This document shows positions 23,349 to 35,569 of a stretch of 64,000 nt of DNA, in pieces. Made by a program: the position numbers and the translations under genes. Location of the stretch: assembly GCA_963693085.1 (NCBI GenBank), contig OY856414.1:263859001-263923000 (forward strand). Reading direction: 5' to 3'. Positions within the stretch are counted from its first letter, which is position 1; every line of letters begins with the position of its first letter. The notes below the pieces were generated by a model. The model was not told where the DNA came from. It ran no database searches and was given only the letters and a program-made list of their open reading frames with translations. Origin of the DNA: Alisma plantago-aquatica (Eukaryota; Streptophyta; Magnoliopsida; Alismatales; Alismataceae).

Positions 23349-26300
23349 TGTAACGATCCCGCCTCCCCGTAACCCCCAATGAAGGGAGACCCGAAGGTCA
23401 GAGCTGTTATCCCAATTAATAGGATCAAAGGTTCGACAAATAATCAATAATAATTATGAAATTCTACTAACTAAACTGAAAGCGGGTATAAAATAAAACT
23501 TTGCATACCTTTTTCAAAACTTGGATATCTACCGCTAACCACATCTGGAGTCTATTCTAACTAATCCTCCTTTGTACTTTAATTCTTATTTAATTTCACA
23601 TATGCCACTTTACTGTTTGTCCTTTTCAATCTTGCACCTAAAACGCCGACAAACAAAACGTCGGTCAGCATATCGAAATATGCCGGTATGTGGGGACAAC
23701 CAAAATTTCACAAATATGGCTAACAATCTAATTATCACAATCAAGGTAATTAACAAGCCAATTTACATTTTCAATGTGTCATTCTCCACCGCTTTTGCCC
23801 TAACCCTGGAATACCCCCTCTAGGGTTTCTCTTTTGCCATTGACTTAAGGCCACCTTCTCAATCCCGAGCTTGGTGCCTGGGGTCACCTCTCATGGTGCC
23901 CATTAGTCATGCAACATAGACCACCTTCTCATTCCCGAGCTTGGTGTCTGGGGTCACCTCTCATGGTGCCAATTGGTCTTCCCTCCTGGGCTTGACCTTT
24001 TTGCATCATCCATCAGGGTGGCATGTAGGTGTGAGAATACACACTTATTTTACAATTGTGATAATCGTAGTGACTTTATAATTTGTAAATATGAACATCC
24101 AAACTGATAGGTTGCATTCAATGCGATTAATCATCTGGGAAAACTTCGGGAAACTAATGCGATTAACCATAATTAACCACATACCTGTCAAGCTAACTCG
24201 AGTGCAGAAATAGTTCAATCAAACAAGAAACCAAGAAGGCACACAAGTTGATCCTGAAATATGCATCCAATATTCCTATAATTAATTATGCCATCATGGA
24301 CTATTAATCCTAGTTGATTCCTAGGGTTACTAGTCCTTTTTAGGGTTTTGATTACAATTAGGGTTTCACTTCTTTTTTATTATTTTAAACCCTACTTTTA
24401 TGAAATTACTCACAAACCCTAATTATCTCATCTTATTTATCACAAAAGATCCTGAGATCATATTTTGGCAACATGTAACCCTAATTTCGGATTAACTATT
24501 CTTTTCTTCCCTTTTTCCCTTATTTAGGGTTTCTAAGGTTATTAACCACAATATTAGGTTTAAAACCTTAATTCTTGCAACTCCCTCTTCAAAACAGGTT
24601 AGGATCCATCTTTATCATTAAACAAGTTAATAATGCTCGAATTAACTTATTTGCAAGATTAACTTTATCCTTTATCATCAATTAGGGTTTCTAACCACAA
24701 ATTAATACTTTTTCCATCAAAATTATACACTTTTGCAAAAAGATACTAATTTAGGCTTCCAAACCATTTTTAACTTATTCCTCGTATTTTTCTGATCAAT
24801 TTTTATGTATAAACTTTTCTCATCCGAGTTTTCTAGCAAGAGATATGATTTTAGCAAAGAAAATCCTTTTTATTGATTTATCAACAAATTCCAGAAAAAT
24901 GAGGATCGTTTGATCCATGGTCCGCTGGTCCATTCAGGATCCAACGACCAAGGATGCGCGCGCCTATCTTTGATTTAAGTTGCGAAGGAGTAAAGGACAA
25001 TATTGTCCTTACCTGGACTGAAGACCTGGAGGGGCAGTTTGGTAAAAGACCGCAAGGTTTTCTTCTTCCTCGCGTCACAACGCAGCGAGCCTTGCCGTCA
25101 ACTCGATCGTTGACTTCTCGATCTCGTCCACCTGCGAGCGCGCCAAGGGGTCAGGGAGCTCCGCCTCCCTCCGCCTAACTCGCCTATGGGTCCAATTGAT
25201 CGCCACGAACGGGCCGCGACTCCCTCTTACTCGCCGGACTCCGGCGAGGCTTGCCAAGGGGACGGGGTGCAAGTCAGGGTGAAAGGGACAATTGGAGGCA
25301 CGAATCACTCCTTGTGCTCTACCGCAGAGGTTGGGGTAGCAAAAGGATGTGCTGGTGCCCTCACGCACCCTTCCCTATATATAGGGTCGGAGGTAGAGCC
25401 CTATCGGATTGGGGATTCTCCCAATAGGCGGCCAATCCCGTACAAAGTAGGGTTGGTTTTTCTCGGTTTCCTCTTTAGAGTCCAAAGGAACCAACAACGG
25501 GCTTGCACACTCTCTGGATCGCGAGAAAATCTGAGAGGGAAAATCCCTCTGTAACTCGCAGAGTCCCAGTCCTTGTGGGACTTGGACGATGAGCGCGAGG
25601 CGTCAGATCAAGATCCAACGGTCCTCCTTGCTCGCGATCAACCAAAAGAAAAAGTATATTCCTAATTGCAAAATTAATGCTATATTTTGGAGATAATTTG
25701 AGAAATTCATATCTCCTAAGCCATAACTCCTTTTTATCTCAAAATTTAAGGGAAAGTTCGTCTTGACATTATCTAGCTATTTACAAAATTTGGGAAACAA
25801 ATTCCAATGGATGAGAAGGCTTCCTTCTCTCCCAAGTTATCCTTTAATTAATCTAAAATTAATTAGTATTTCTTTTCCCTTTGCCATTATCTTGTTATTT
25901 TGGGTCCCTTGGACCTCAAGAAATCCTAAAGGCACGGATTCCCATATTGGGGAATATCTATTTGCTTTTATCCTCTTATAAAAGTCTATTTCTCATATTT
26001 TATCATTGTTTTCAATTTCTTTCTTAATAAAGAAATATTTAATTGATCTTTTCTTTTCTTGTTGCATTATCTTTGCAACTTTGGACTCCTTGGAACCCAA
26101 GGAACCCAAGAGGCACAAAATCCAACTTTGGATTATATTCTTTTGCCTTCTAGATGTTTCTACATCTTTCTTTTCTCCATTTCTCAATTATTCATTTACT
26201 AATTGAATTTCTTTGTTATTGGGCCCAATAGCCAATAAAGCCCACAAAACAACCAACAAGGCTGTTGTAAACGAAATCCTTTTATTCAAAACAAATTATA

Positions 26301-26376
26301 TCATTATTTGTTCAAATATCTTGATAGGAGAAATTAAATTTCTCACAAAAAAAACCAAAAAATTGGGGTTGTAACA
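23349..26376 (-). repeat. 5' LTR of gypsy element 1
   Basis: 3028 bp, partner of 14005-17026. As the 5' LTR of a minus-strand element its promoter would fire leftward, antisense to the host gene. Its right edge is 238 bp from exon 2. Confidence 0.93.
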
Positions 26377-26614
26377 ACCGCACTATGAATTTAGATCTTT
26401 TACTTGGTTATCATTGTAAAAATGTTCAAATTGCAGCTTCCTTCTTCCACCCTTCCTAAAATTTAGATTTATGTGTTTACTTGAATTTAGCAAAGCAGGG
26501 AGACCTCTCTTCTTTTAAATGAAACCGGTTTTTACATTTATAAGATGAAAATGTTGAGAATATAACTAGTAAAACAAACTTTTATCTACTGATGTAAATG
26601 ACTTAAACTTTCAG

Positions 26615-26872
26615 GATGGCTGCATAGTATGTCCAACAACAGATAGTACGTTTGACCTGAGAACAGGAGCAATGAAGGAATGGTATCCCAAAAACCCCGT
26701 ACTAAGGGTCCTGACTCCAGCTTTGAGGTCATTATATGTATTTCCTACGAAAATAGATGAGAATAATATCTATATAAGCTTGGAAGGGTCCAAATCTGGA
26801 GGATCTGCCGAGATTGTCTTCAGTGGCAGAGCACAGCCAGGTTTCACTGCATCGGATGTAAATGTCGACGAG
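26615..26872 (+). CDS. PSB33: PSB33/LIL8-like chloroplast protein, exon 2 (residues 140-225)
   Basis: 258 bp, 86 codons, bounded by CTTTCAG|GAT and GAG|GTAAAA, phase 0 on both sides. It completes the Rieske-fold domain: residues 140-154 (DGCIVCPTTDSTFDL) sit where a true Rieske protein has Cys-Pro-X-His-Gly; Cys145-Pro146 is kept but the His position is Thr148. Together with the lost first pair in exon 1 this makes cluster binding very unlikely, a known property of PSB33. The FDLRTG, EWYPKNP and VFSGRAQPG stretches are distinctive of this family. Because the exon is a multiple of three between phase-0 introns, skipping it would keep the frame. Confidence 0.95.
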
Positions 26873-27493
26873 GTAAAATATTTTTCGTATCTTATTGCAT
26901 GTCCTTACCGATCTCTTCATTTTGTGCATTGGTGTGATTTTAAGTTGATGTTTTATATTTAAGTTTTGAATCGGGGGATTAAATTACACAGTTTTTGTTT
27001 TCTATCTATTTCCTATTGTGCACTTGATCTATTTTTTTGAAATACATCCTATTGTAGTTGTATTTTGTAAAAAAAAAACTAGTTTCAATGGTGGTTCTGG
27101 GTGCATTTGGTTTTATTTATCTCTTATGACTTATTATAATGGGAATCAGGGTCTTTGCTTGTAAGTATTTTGCAAGCCAGTTCAAATGTCACACTTGCTA
27201 CAAGTCCATGAGATGTTCTCACATTGAAGGATACTTTTTTCTCTATGTCAATATGAATGAAGCTAGACTTTATTTGTGATGTTTATATGGTAAATCGAAT
27301 GTTACTTGCTTTAAAGACCTTAGCATAGTCCATATCAATCTAATTTGCCTCTAAAGCCAATCTTTACATTGTGTATAAATCTTCTTTTCATACAATAATC
27401 TACCTTGATTGCAAGTGGGAAATATTCGTAAATCTCTTTTTACTTTTGATTAGGCATAAACCATAAAACCTGGCCGGAATTTCAATGACAAAA

Positions 27494-28095
27494 TACTGCC
27501 TTGTTTGTTCTTTCTGTTGAGCTCATCTAGCGTAATCTATCCCAAGCTAGGCACTTTCTGGTAATTGGATCTGTCTAATAATAGGCATCGCATACCTGAA
27601 TATTGAGACGACAAAGAAGCTTGAACCAAATATAAACAGACGAAGCAGTTTCTCATAGTCAAAATTTAATTCCCACCACGTTCTCTAGTAGTAGGCCTAA
27701 TTAGGGAGGGCTATAAATTAAAAATGTTCCCTAGTTGACTACGAGATCTATGATCATGTCCTCTAACATAGAGATCTCTTATATTCCTGTAATTCGAGAT
27801 GATGATACTGCCTTATATATTTTTTCTGTTGAGCTCATCTATCCCAAGCTAGGGCAGTTTCTGGTATGAGATCTGTCACCTGAATATTGAGACAATAAAG
27901 AAGATTGAACCATATATAAACATACGGAGCAGTTTGTCAGAGTCGAAATTTATTTCACACCAAGTTCTCTAGTAGGCATAGTTAGGAAGGGTTATAAATT
28001 TAAAATGTTCCCTAGTTGACTATTAGATTTATGTTCATATCTTCTAACATAGAGATCTCTTATATTCCTGTAATTCGAGAATCATGATACATTCT
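27494..28095. repeat. Imperfect tandem duplication, ~312-bp unit
   Basis: Units begin TACTGCCTT at 27494 and 27806 and share CTGTTGAGCTCATCTA, ATATAAACA and GTTCCCTAGTTGACTA and the ATTCCTGTAATTCGAGA end. Differences are scattered, so the duplication is not recent. Confidence 0.9.
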
Positions 28096-29350
28096 AGATA
28101 ATCTGCTTTCATTGATCTAGTACCTAAAGTGGGGATTTCTTGGGCCGAGTTGCAAAATTCAGACTTCCACAAATATGCAGGAATTCAGAATGCAGCTCTA
28201 ATGGCGCAAGCAACTATCTGGGGTTAATTTAGGAATAATAGGAAACACAGTTCAAACACAGAACCACTTATTTGATGTACGCTCTCTTGCAACAAGACAC
28301 CGCAGTTGTTAATAGGACAATTAGCTTTATCTCTACCCGGTAAATACTTTTTTCTTTTTTGGATAAGGTAAAATATCCGGTAACTACTTAATTATACCAT
28401 GGCGTGTAGGGAATTTCCTATAAACACTCCCATATTGCATAACTGACGAGTGTTTTTGTTGTAATCCTACCTCATGGATTTTGAAGAATATGATTTAGAT
28501 AGCGTGCTCAAATATCAACAAATATCAGGGTAGTTTATAAATTTTCATAAAAAGTGGAACTTAACTACAATTCTGCAACATAACCATTAATCAGTTTAAA
28601 TCTGACATCTTAAGATGAACATGCTACACAACTTGGATCTGAATGATATTTGAAATGCAACCCATCTAAGTGTAATTCCTTTTGTGCCTAAGGTTCAATT
28701 GTCAGAATTATTATTGTAAGTTTGAACAATTAAAAATGAATACACACTATCATTTAAGTGTTTTGTCACTTACCCTTATATTTTATCGAATTAGGGAAAA
28801 ATAGACATGAAAATTTAAACTATGCCAAGTGATGCTGAAGAAGTTGGAGAGAAGAAGGAAAAATGTTTCCACAAAACACATTCTTTTTAAAGGAAACCAA
28901 GGTGTCAAATTCTGTAGGAAAAGGGGACACTTTATGAGGATTACTTAAGTATCCAAAGATAGACAAGAAAACATTTACGCCATCATTGTTTTCCTCTCCT
29001 CTACCTCAACAAGGAAGTCATCGTCTCTTTTTCATCATACCTACCTCCTACTTTCTCTAACCATGACAGGAGAGAGGAGCTGAAGGTGAACTTGATTGCC
29101 TAGCGAAAAAGCTCTTCGAGTCATTTGCAGGAGAGAGAAATTCAAGGTGTACTTGACTTCCTAGCAACAAAGCTCTTAAAGTCATTTTCGCAATCTCACA
29201 TCATTAAAGAGCTTTCAAAAATCTCACATCACTAAAGAAGTGATCCATATCATCCGATTCCACAAATCACACACGAGTCACCGACCCGTGCTTTTTCGCC
29301 TTAGTAGTTTGCTAATCTCATACAGGACAAGTACCCAAGAAAAACTGTAT
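28096..29350. other. Intronic DNA without recognised feature
   Basis: AT-rich. A short imperfect repeat of a 60-70 bp unit (AGCAA/AGCGAA..AAGCTCTT..AGTCATTT) lies at about 29075-29185. No gene seen. Confidence 0.5.
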
Positions 29351-29548
29351 CTTTGGACAGAAAATGGGACACTAGACATCCTTGTGCCACAAGTTTACTA
29401 TCCCACAATGCCACTCTACTTTATCAAAGTAAATGTTGAAAGAATCATCTTTTGAACAGAAAATGGGACACTAGACATCATTGTGCCACAAGCTTACTAT
29501 CCCACAGTGCCACTCTACTTTATCAAAGTGTATGTTGAAAGAATCAAT
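29351..29548. repeat. Tandem duplication, 99-bp unit
   Basis: Two units each containing ACAGAAAATGGGACACTAGA and CCACTCTACTTTATCAAAGT; a few substitutions separate them. Confidence 0.9.
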
Positions 29549-29729
29549 TTTTCTTCTATCTTAAGCTTCTGGGACCTGGCTTTAGAAAGACCAATATGTT
29601 GAAGCCGCTGGAATTTCAGCTTGCTCCCCATCCAAAAAATCAGGCAAAGGAGTATACATGTCAATTTGATGATAATTAGACAGAAAAAGAGTAAAAGTTA
29701 TCTGCAGGTAGGTACCTGTGCACCATCTA

Positions 29730-30180
29730 TCCGTTCACAAGGAGATCAAATTCCTCTGTTCTGATAGACAATTTTTCTACAGGAAGAAAATTGGCGAATC
29801 GTAGCCCAAACTGGAGATAAGAGCCTATTCCGCTCAGATCACCATTTCCCATTTAGAAAATATTTTGTTGGAAGATTCTCGCCCACTTGATTTTCAGAAG
29901 AATTAATCTGCCAAAGCTGTTTTACTAGTAAGGCCAATTGTATTTTTCAGAGAAACCAACCCAACTCCTATGATTTCCCTGGGAAAATAAACTCTCTTGC
30001 AGGTAATAATGTGAATATGATGAAGATCACTCTGCCAAAAGAATTGCTCTTGATCTTGTCAAATCTATATGGATGACATCCACGAAAAGCTTGAAAACAA
30101 CCAGAGCATGAGTAGGTAACACATCAAGGATTGATTTAACTGAAATTCAGCTACCTTGAAGAAATTGACTCTTATGTTTG
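29730..30180 (-). pseudogene. LINE reverse-transcriptase C-terminal relic
   Basis: Minus-strand reading across shifting frames gives a short series resembling the end of plant LINE ORF2 (the GGLG..SL..N.ALL.KQLW...A..KYFPNG region): REIIGVGLVSLKNTIGL, then LLVKQLWQINSSENQ and NLPTKYFLNG. Many stops and frame changes are present. No LINE end, poly-A tail or target duplication was identified, so this is a degraded fragment only. Confidence 0.5.
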
Positions 30181-30454
30181 CATCTTGTCAGCCTGGAGCA
30201 GAATACTCATCAAAGAAGACAGTCCATAGTGAAGAGTGAGGGAGGAAGTAGAGGAAACCCGACCAATGAGAATGGGAAACTTCCTTGTAAACAGCTAATC
30301 ATGTTTAAATACTTTATTCCCAGGATCTGTATCTTAAGAAACTAATCTATGTATTGAGTTTTGGCTCAGAAACTTCCTTGACCTAGAAAAGAATGTGCAT
30401 AAAGTTAGATTTAAGTCAATACTGTATCATCTAGAAAGAAAATATCATCATTTG

Positions 30455-30626
30455 TCCAAAATAATAAAGGAATTCTTATTTGGTGACTAAAACTATTACA
30501 AAGATCTATTTTTTATAGGACAAGAGAGTAAAGAGTAAAGCAGAGACAAGCAATATGGGATAAAAGAAAGAGGATAATAGACAAGACAAGTCTAAAGCCC
30601 ATAACACAATAATAAGAATAAACCAG

Positions 30627-30669
<43 letters not shown>
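30455..30669 (-). repeat. 3' LTR of the copia element
   Basis: 215 bp, including a (TA)n tract at about 30629-30664. It lacks the SINE found in the other LTR and so shows the empty site (AAGACAAGTCTAAAGC near 30585-30599). Confidence 0.9.
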
Positions 30670-30689
30670 CTCCCTCTCAAGATGGAGCA

Positions 30690-33600
30690 TAGATATGAGT
30701 CATGCCCAACTTGTCCATCAACGTAGTGAGTTTGGTTTTTAGAAGAATTTGGGTGAAGACGTTGGCGGCTTGATCTGAAGTATGTGTATATGGCGTAGAG
30801 ATCTGACCAGATAAGACAGCTTCCCGCACAAAAGTGGCAATCAACTTCAATATGTTTAGTGCGTTCATGGAAGGTGGGATTGCTGGCAATAAAGATGGCT
30901 GCTTTGTTGTCACAATGCATTTTAATAGGTTTAGAATCAGAAATACCAAAATCTTTCAAAAGTCCATGGACCCAGAAGAGTTCACACGTAGTATGAGCCA
31001 TCGCTCGATGCTCATCTTCAACACTAGAATGGCCAACTATGGTTTGCTTCTTGTATCGCTAGGTGACTAGGTTACCACCGACAAAGGTGCAGTACCCAGA
31101 TGTATATTTGCAATCTATCTTGTTTCTAGCATAGTCAGAATCAGAATAGCCAATAAGATTACAATGCCCATGTTTCTTGTAAAGCAAGCCTTTTCCTGGA
31201 GAGCTTTTCAGATACTTCAGAATATGGCATACAACTTCCCAGTAATATTGTCTGGGCTTATCTAGATATCTGCTAACCAGTCCAACAACAGAAGTGATAT
31301 CAACCCTGGTGACAATGAGATGTATAAGTTTCCCTACCATTCGACGATACTGATGATGGTCAGGGTAAGGAGGAGAATTCTCGTCATCCCAGTTAGTATT
31401 AGGATCCAAAGGAGTAGTAGTAGGTTTTGCCCCAAGCATTCCTGTTTCAGATAGGAGGTCCAGAACATATTTCCGTTGTGACAAGCATAGACCAGAGGAT
31501 GAGCGAGAGACCTCAATGCCCAGAAAATATCTCAATTTACCTAAACCTTTGGTAACAAAGTGCTTTTCCAAGTAGTCTTTTGGCCTGGATTCTTGCATGA
31601 TCACTACCAGATAATATGATGTCATCAACATAGACAATCATGATTACAAGACCAGAAGTAGTTTTCTTGATAAACACATAGTGATCAGACTGAGACCGAC
31701 AAAATGGAACTTGTGAAGAATGGAACTCAACTTGTCAAACCAGGCTGGGGGACTCTGTTTAAGTCCATAAATTGCTTTGCGCAGGCGACCGACTTTGGAT
31801 GACTCCCCCTTAATTACAAACCTGAGAGGCTGCTCCATGTATACTTCCTCATGTAGATCGCCATATAGGAAATCATTTTAACATCTAATTGAAATAAAGA
31901 CCAGTCAGAATCTACTGCCACATAAATAAGTACATGAACAGAGTTCAGGCGAGCAACAAGAGAGGTCTCAAAGTAATCTATGCCATATGTCTGAGTGCAA
32001 CCTTTGGCTAAAAGATGAGCTTTGAGTCTCTCAATAGTTCCAGAGGTTGATATTTGACTGTAAAGATCCATCAACAACCAACTAGTGAACAACCAGTAGG
32101 CGCATCAACCAACTCCCACGTATGTCGATCAGTAAGAGCCTGCATTTCAGATTCCATGGCTTGACGCCATGTAGGATGTTGAAGAGCCTGGGTAGCATTT
32201 TCAGGAATAGAAACAACAAATAGAGCAAAAGTGAAGTTGGAAAAATTAATTCCCAAGCGAGCAATAGAACAAAAATTCCCAATGGAATGCTGAGTGCACG
32301 ACAGAGTTCCTTTGCGTAAACTGATAGGAATATCCAACTTAGAAAATACCTGAGGTGAAGGTGGATCTGCCGACGAGGATGGAGGACTTAGAGGGGCCAT
32401 GGAGGGAGTTGTAGCTTTCAGTCTTCTTTAATACACCTTCAGTGGAGGAGTCGGTGCAACAGTCGTATTCGACAAATCGATATCATCAATCATAGGTAAA
32501 GGAGTATCCACCAGTAAGTCAGATGTCAGTGCTGAGCCCGCAGAAGATTAGAACAACATATGCTAAAAAAAGACTACATTGGCAGAAACCACCCACTTAT
32601 TGGTAATTGGATCATAACAACGGTACCCTTTTTGTGTCCTAGAGTACCCCAAGAAAACACACTTGGTAGCATGTGGATCCAATTTGGTTAGACCAAGACG
32701 CAAATTTTTCACAAAGCAGGTACTTCCAAAAATTTGAGGAGGCACAGTAAAGAGGGTGCATTAGGGTATAAAATTTGATATGACACTTGATTTTCAGGAA
32801 CATAAGAAGGCATGCGATTAATGAGATGACATGCAGTGGAAACGACTTGTGGCCAGAAAAATTGGGGGACATTGTAGTGGAAAAGAAGAGTGCGGGCAAC
32901 CTCAAGAAGATGACGATTCTTACATTCGGTAACACCATTCTGTTGAGAGGTGTATGCACAAGAAGTTTAATGAATGGTATCCATTTTTTTGACAAAAATG
33001 ACTCACTGAGGTTTGCATGAATTCAAGGACATTTTCAATACGGAAGATTTTTATAATTTTATCAAACTGGGTATGAATCTTAGCAAAAAAGGATGTGATA
33101 GTATCAACTATGTGCGATCTATCTTTTAACAAAAATAACTAGGTCGTTCTAGTCTTCTAGAGAAATCATCAATAAAACTCATAAAGTACCAAAAACCAGA
33201 AATACTGGAAACAAAACAGGGCCCCCAAATGTTACCATGTACTATATCAAACATATGTTTTAATCCAATACAGTTTTTTCTAGTAAAAGTAGATCTAGTC
33301 TGTTTTCCCAACTGGCATGTCTCACAGTGAAAAACTAAATCAGAAATATCAGGCAATAAGTGCTTCAACTTAGCCGGTGAAGGATGTCCAAAACGATAGT
33401 GCCACTGGAGGCCGATCACAAAAGTAGTTAGTAGCGCAACAGTCTTCAACGTGTCCAGGTAGTATAAGCCATATGGTCCCTCATGGCCTAAACCAATCTT
33501 AATCCTCGTGCACAAATCTTGAAATATAACACCATCTGGGTCAAAAGTTATGGAGCACCGTAGGCTCTTAATAATTTTACTCACAGATAACAGATTTACT

Positions 33601-34812
33601 GGGAATTTAGGTACATATAGTGCCGAACGTAATAAAAGACGACCAAGAGTATAGACATTCCCAATTCCAGAAACTGGTGTTTGAGAACCGCCGACAAGAG
33701 TAACATGCAGAATAGTAGAAGTTCTATGCAATTTAGAAAATAAAGTATGATTGCTAGTAATATGGGAGGTTGCACCAGAGTTGATCACCCATGTATTTTT
33801 ATCAGAATGTGCCAGGAGAGCAAAACTGCCATCAGTAGAGGTCTCAGCGGAGGAAGCCAGTCGAGCTTGGAGTAATTTCTCAAACTCATAGCTGGTCCAT
33901 TCTGCAGAAGGTGGGGCAGACGAGGATGCAACAATGTCGGGTTGGTCTGACGTGACTTGATTTGCTCATGCAGGTTTGCCATGTTGATCCAGCAGCGGCC
34001 TTTAATATCATTTGTTCGTTTGCAGAAGTTGCAGTAGCACTGTTCAGTAGATGAAGAGTCAGAGCCAGACGAGTAAGATCCGCGACTAGGTGCAGTATTA
34101 GAGCGCCCTCGACCACACCCACAACTGCGAAAAGAATCACCAGACCTAACGACAAGTGCAGCTGCATCAAAGGGATCGGGAGAAACTTGAGAGACAAAGG
34201 GTAAGCACTGTACACATTTGCGAACATTTCTCAAGGTAGGCAGAGGATCACTGGATAGGATCTGATCAACAACACCATCAAAGGATTGTAGTGACCTAGC
34301 AAGGAACTGAACGAGCTGAATCTTATTGCGCTGACGTTGGATTTCCTTAATAATTAGCAGTGAGTGGGTGGTAGATCTCAAATTCATCCCAGAGCGCACA
34401 CCACTGATTGTAGTAGCCCTCCACGGAATCAGTATTAGTGTGCTCCTTGGCCAAGTGTTTGAAGATTTCAAACACTTTCTTCGGATTTTGTTGATGAGAG
34501 TACACATGGGAAAGTTGATCCCACATGTCCTTAGCCGTCCGAAGTCGAAGAAGAGATTGGCTGATCTTAGGTTCAACACTGTTGACCATCCAGGTTATAG
34601 CACCAGAGTCCTCCTTAGTCCACATATCACATGCCTGCTTTGTCTTATCATCAACATTTGTAGCAGGAGCAGCTGGGGCATTAATTAGAAAGACGGGAGT
34701 AGCATCCTTGAGCGTTAGCATAAAGCTCGAAAGGAGCAGCCCATGTATAATAGTTGGATCCATTCAATTTGAAGTAGTGACACAGATTTCGGAGCAGATC
34801 AGTGGACGCCAT
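30690..34812 (-). pseudogene. Broken copia gag-pol polyprotein
   Basis: Domains in order along the minus strand. Gag starts at 34812 (MASTDLLRNL..FKLNGSNYYTW) and shifts frame into 34763-34347. A degenerate zinc knuckle CNFCKRTNDIKGRCW lies near 34030. The protease motif WVINSGATSHIT near 33795-33760 has Asn for the catalytic Asp. Pre-integrase and integrase follow at 33500-33130, with HGNIWGP where an Asp is normal, then the integrase C-terminus FLGYSRTQKGYRCY near 32640. Reverse transcriptase (TWRQAMESEMQAL, AIYGLKQSPPAWFDKLS) spans about 32190-31560, and RNase H (YSDSDYA, MHCDNKAAIFIASNP, VFTQ) 31200-30700. Stops and frameshifts throughout make it inactive. Confidence 0.95.
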
Positions 34813-35557
34813 GAGTTACATAGTATGCAGGACGCAGAAGCAGGCATGAGCATCAGACAAGAGGTAGACGTAGTAGTCAGTAGAAAATTACAGCATAAAC
34901 CCAACACATGGGCAGTAGTAGACTACAAGCAAGAACTAGTAACACCCACACGGGGACCGAAGGTAGCAGCAGGAGATATGAAGCATCAGATCTCAGAAAC
35001 CCACGTAGGGACAATAAAAGAGACAAAAAAACCTGCGCCAACATGGAGGAAGAATTACTCCACCATGAGCGTAGGCAAACAATGAATGAAAACCGATTAA
35101 CCTGTCAACGTGCAATTATTAGAAAGTTGGTGCAGACGTCCAGAGAGTAGCGGGGAAGAGGAGTGATTGGGGTGGCTGGCTAGAGGGAGAGATGTCTAGT
35201 GGATGGAGGGACTTGTGGTGTGGAAGAGGGGAGGGAGGAGAGGAGGCAGTGGCGAGCTGCTTGGAGGAGGGGGGGGGGTGGCGGCGGGGCAAGGGGAGAT
35301 GGTGGTGGTGGCGATGGGTTCGTTAGACAGTGAGGGGCTGACGACGAGATGGGGAGAGGGAGAGGGGGCTGGTGGCGGTGGTGAGAGGGAGAGGAGGAGC
35401 AGGGCTAGGCGGCGACAGGGAGAGGGCTGGCCAACGGGGCCGACCGGATGGGGGGATTGCGACAACAAAGGGGAAGGGAGAAGAGGGGTGGCGGCTAGCT
35501 AGGGTTTTGGGGCATGAATTAGGGTTAGAGAGGGAATGGATTAAGGGGGATTAGGTT
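34813..35557 (-). other. Leader of the copia element
   Basis: Region between the primer-binding site and gag. A strongly purine-skewed block (35195-35560 on the + strand, GGGGAG-rich) gives long open frames on both strands that look compositional, not genic. Confidence 0.7.
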
Positions 35558-35569
35558 GCTCTGATACCA

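Larger units (their letters stand above)
14005..26376 (-). mobile_element. Complete but decayed Ty3/gypsy retrotransposon, 3 kb LTRs, TSD ACCGC
   Basis: Two near-identical 3.0-kb LTRs (14005-17026 and 23349-26376) are flanked by exact ACCGC duplications (14000-14004 and 26377-26381). The orientation is minus: the primer-binding site (complement of GCTCTGATACCA, 23335-23346) lies inside the right LTR and the polypurine tract (complement of 17027-17040) inside the left LTR. The internal region is 6.3 kb, of which 1.9 kb is a later hAT insertion. An integrase can be read at its left end, with stops and frameshifts. Long LTRs and the C-terminal integrase motif suggest a Tekay/Del-like chromovirus-type lineage, but this is inference. 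Confidence 0.93.
4328..26614 (+). other. Intron 1 of the PSB33-like gene (22.3 kb)
   Basis: Bounded by CAG|GTTTGC and CTTTCAG|GAT, phase 0. It is packed with transposons: hAT-like elements at 6958-8112 and 12839-13732, a small LTR element at 8497-11807, and a Ty3/gypsy element at 14005-26376, leaving only 233 bp between the gypsy element's right target duplication and exon 2. Reading through the donor site would add seven residues and stop at 4351. Confidence 0.9.

Noticed and set aside
35195..35560. Gly/Arg-rich and Pro/Ser-rich frames as a gene
   Set aside because: This is the purine-rich leader of the copia element between primer-binding site and gag.
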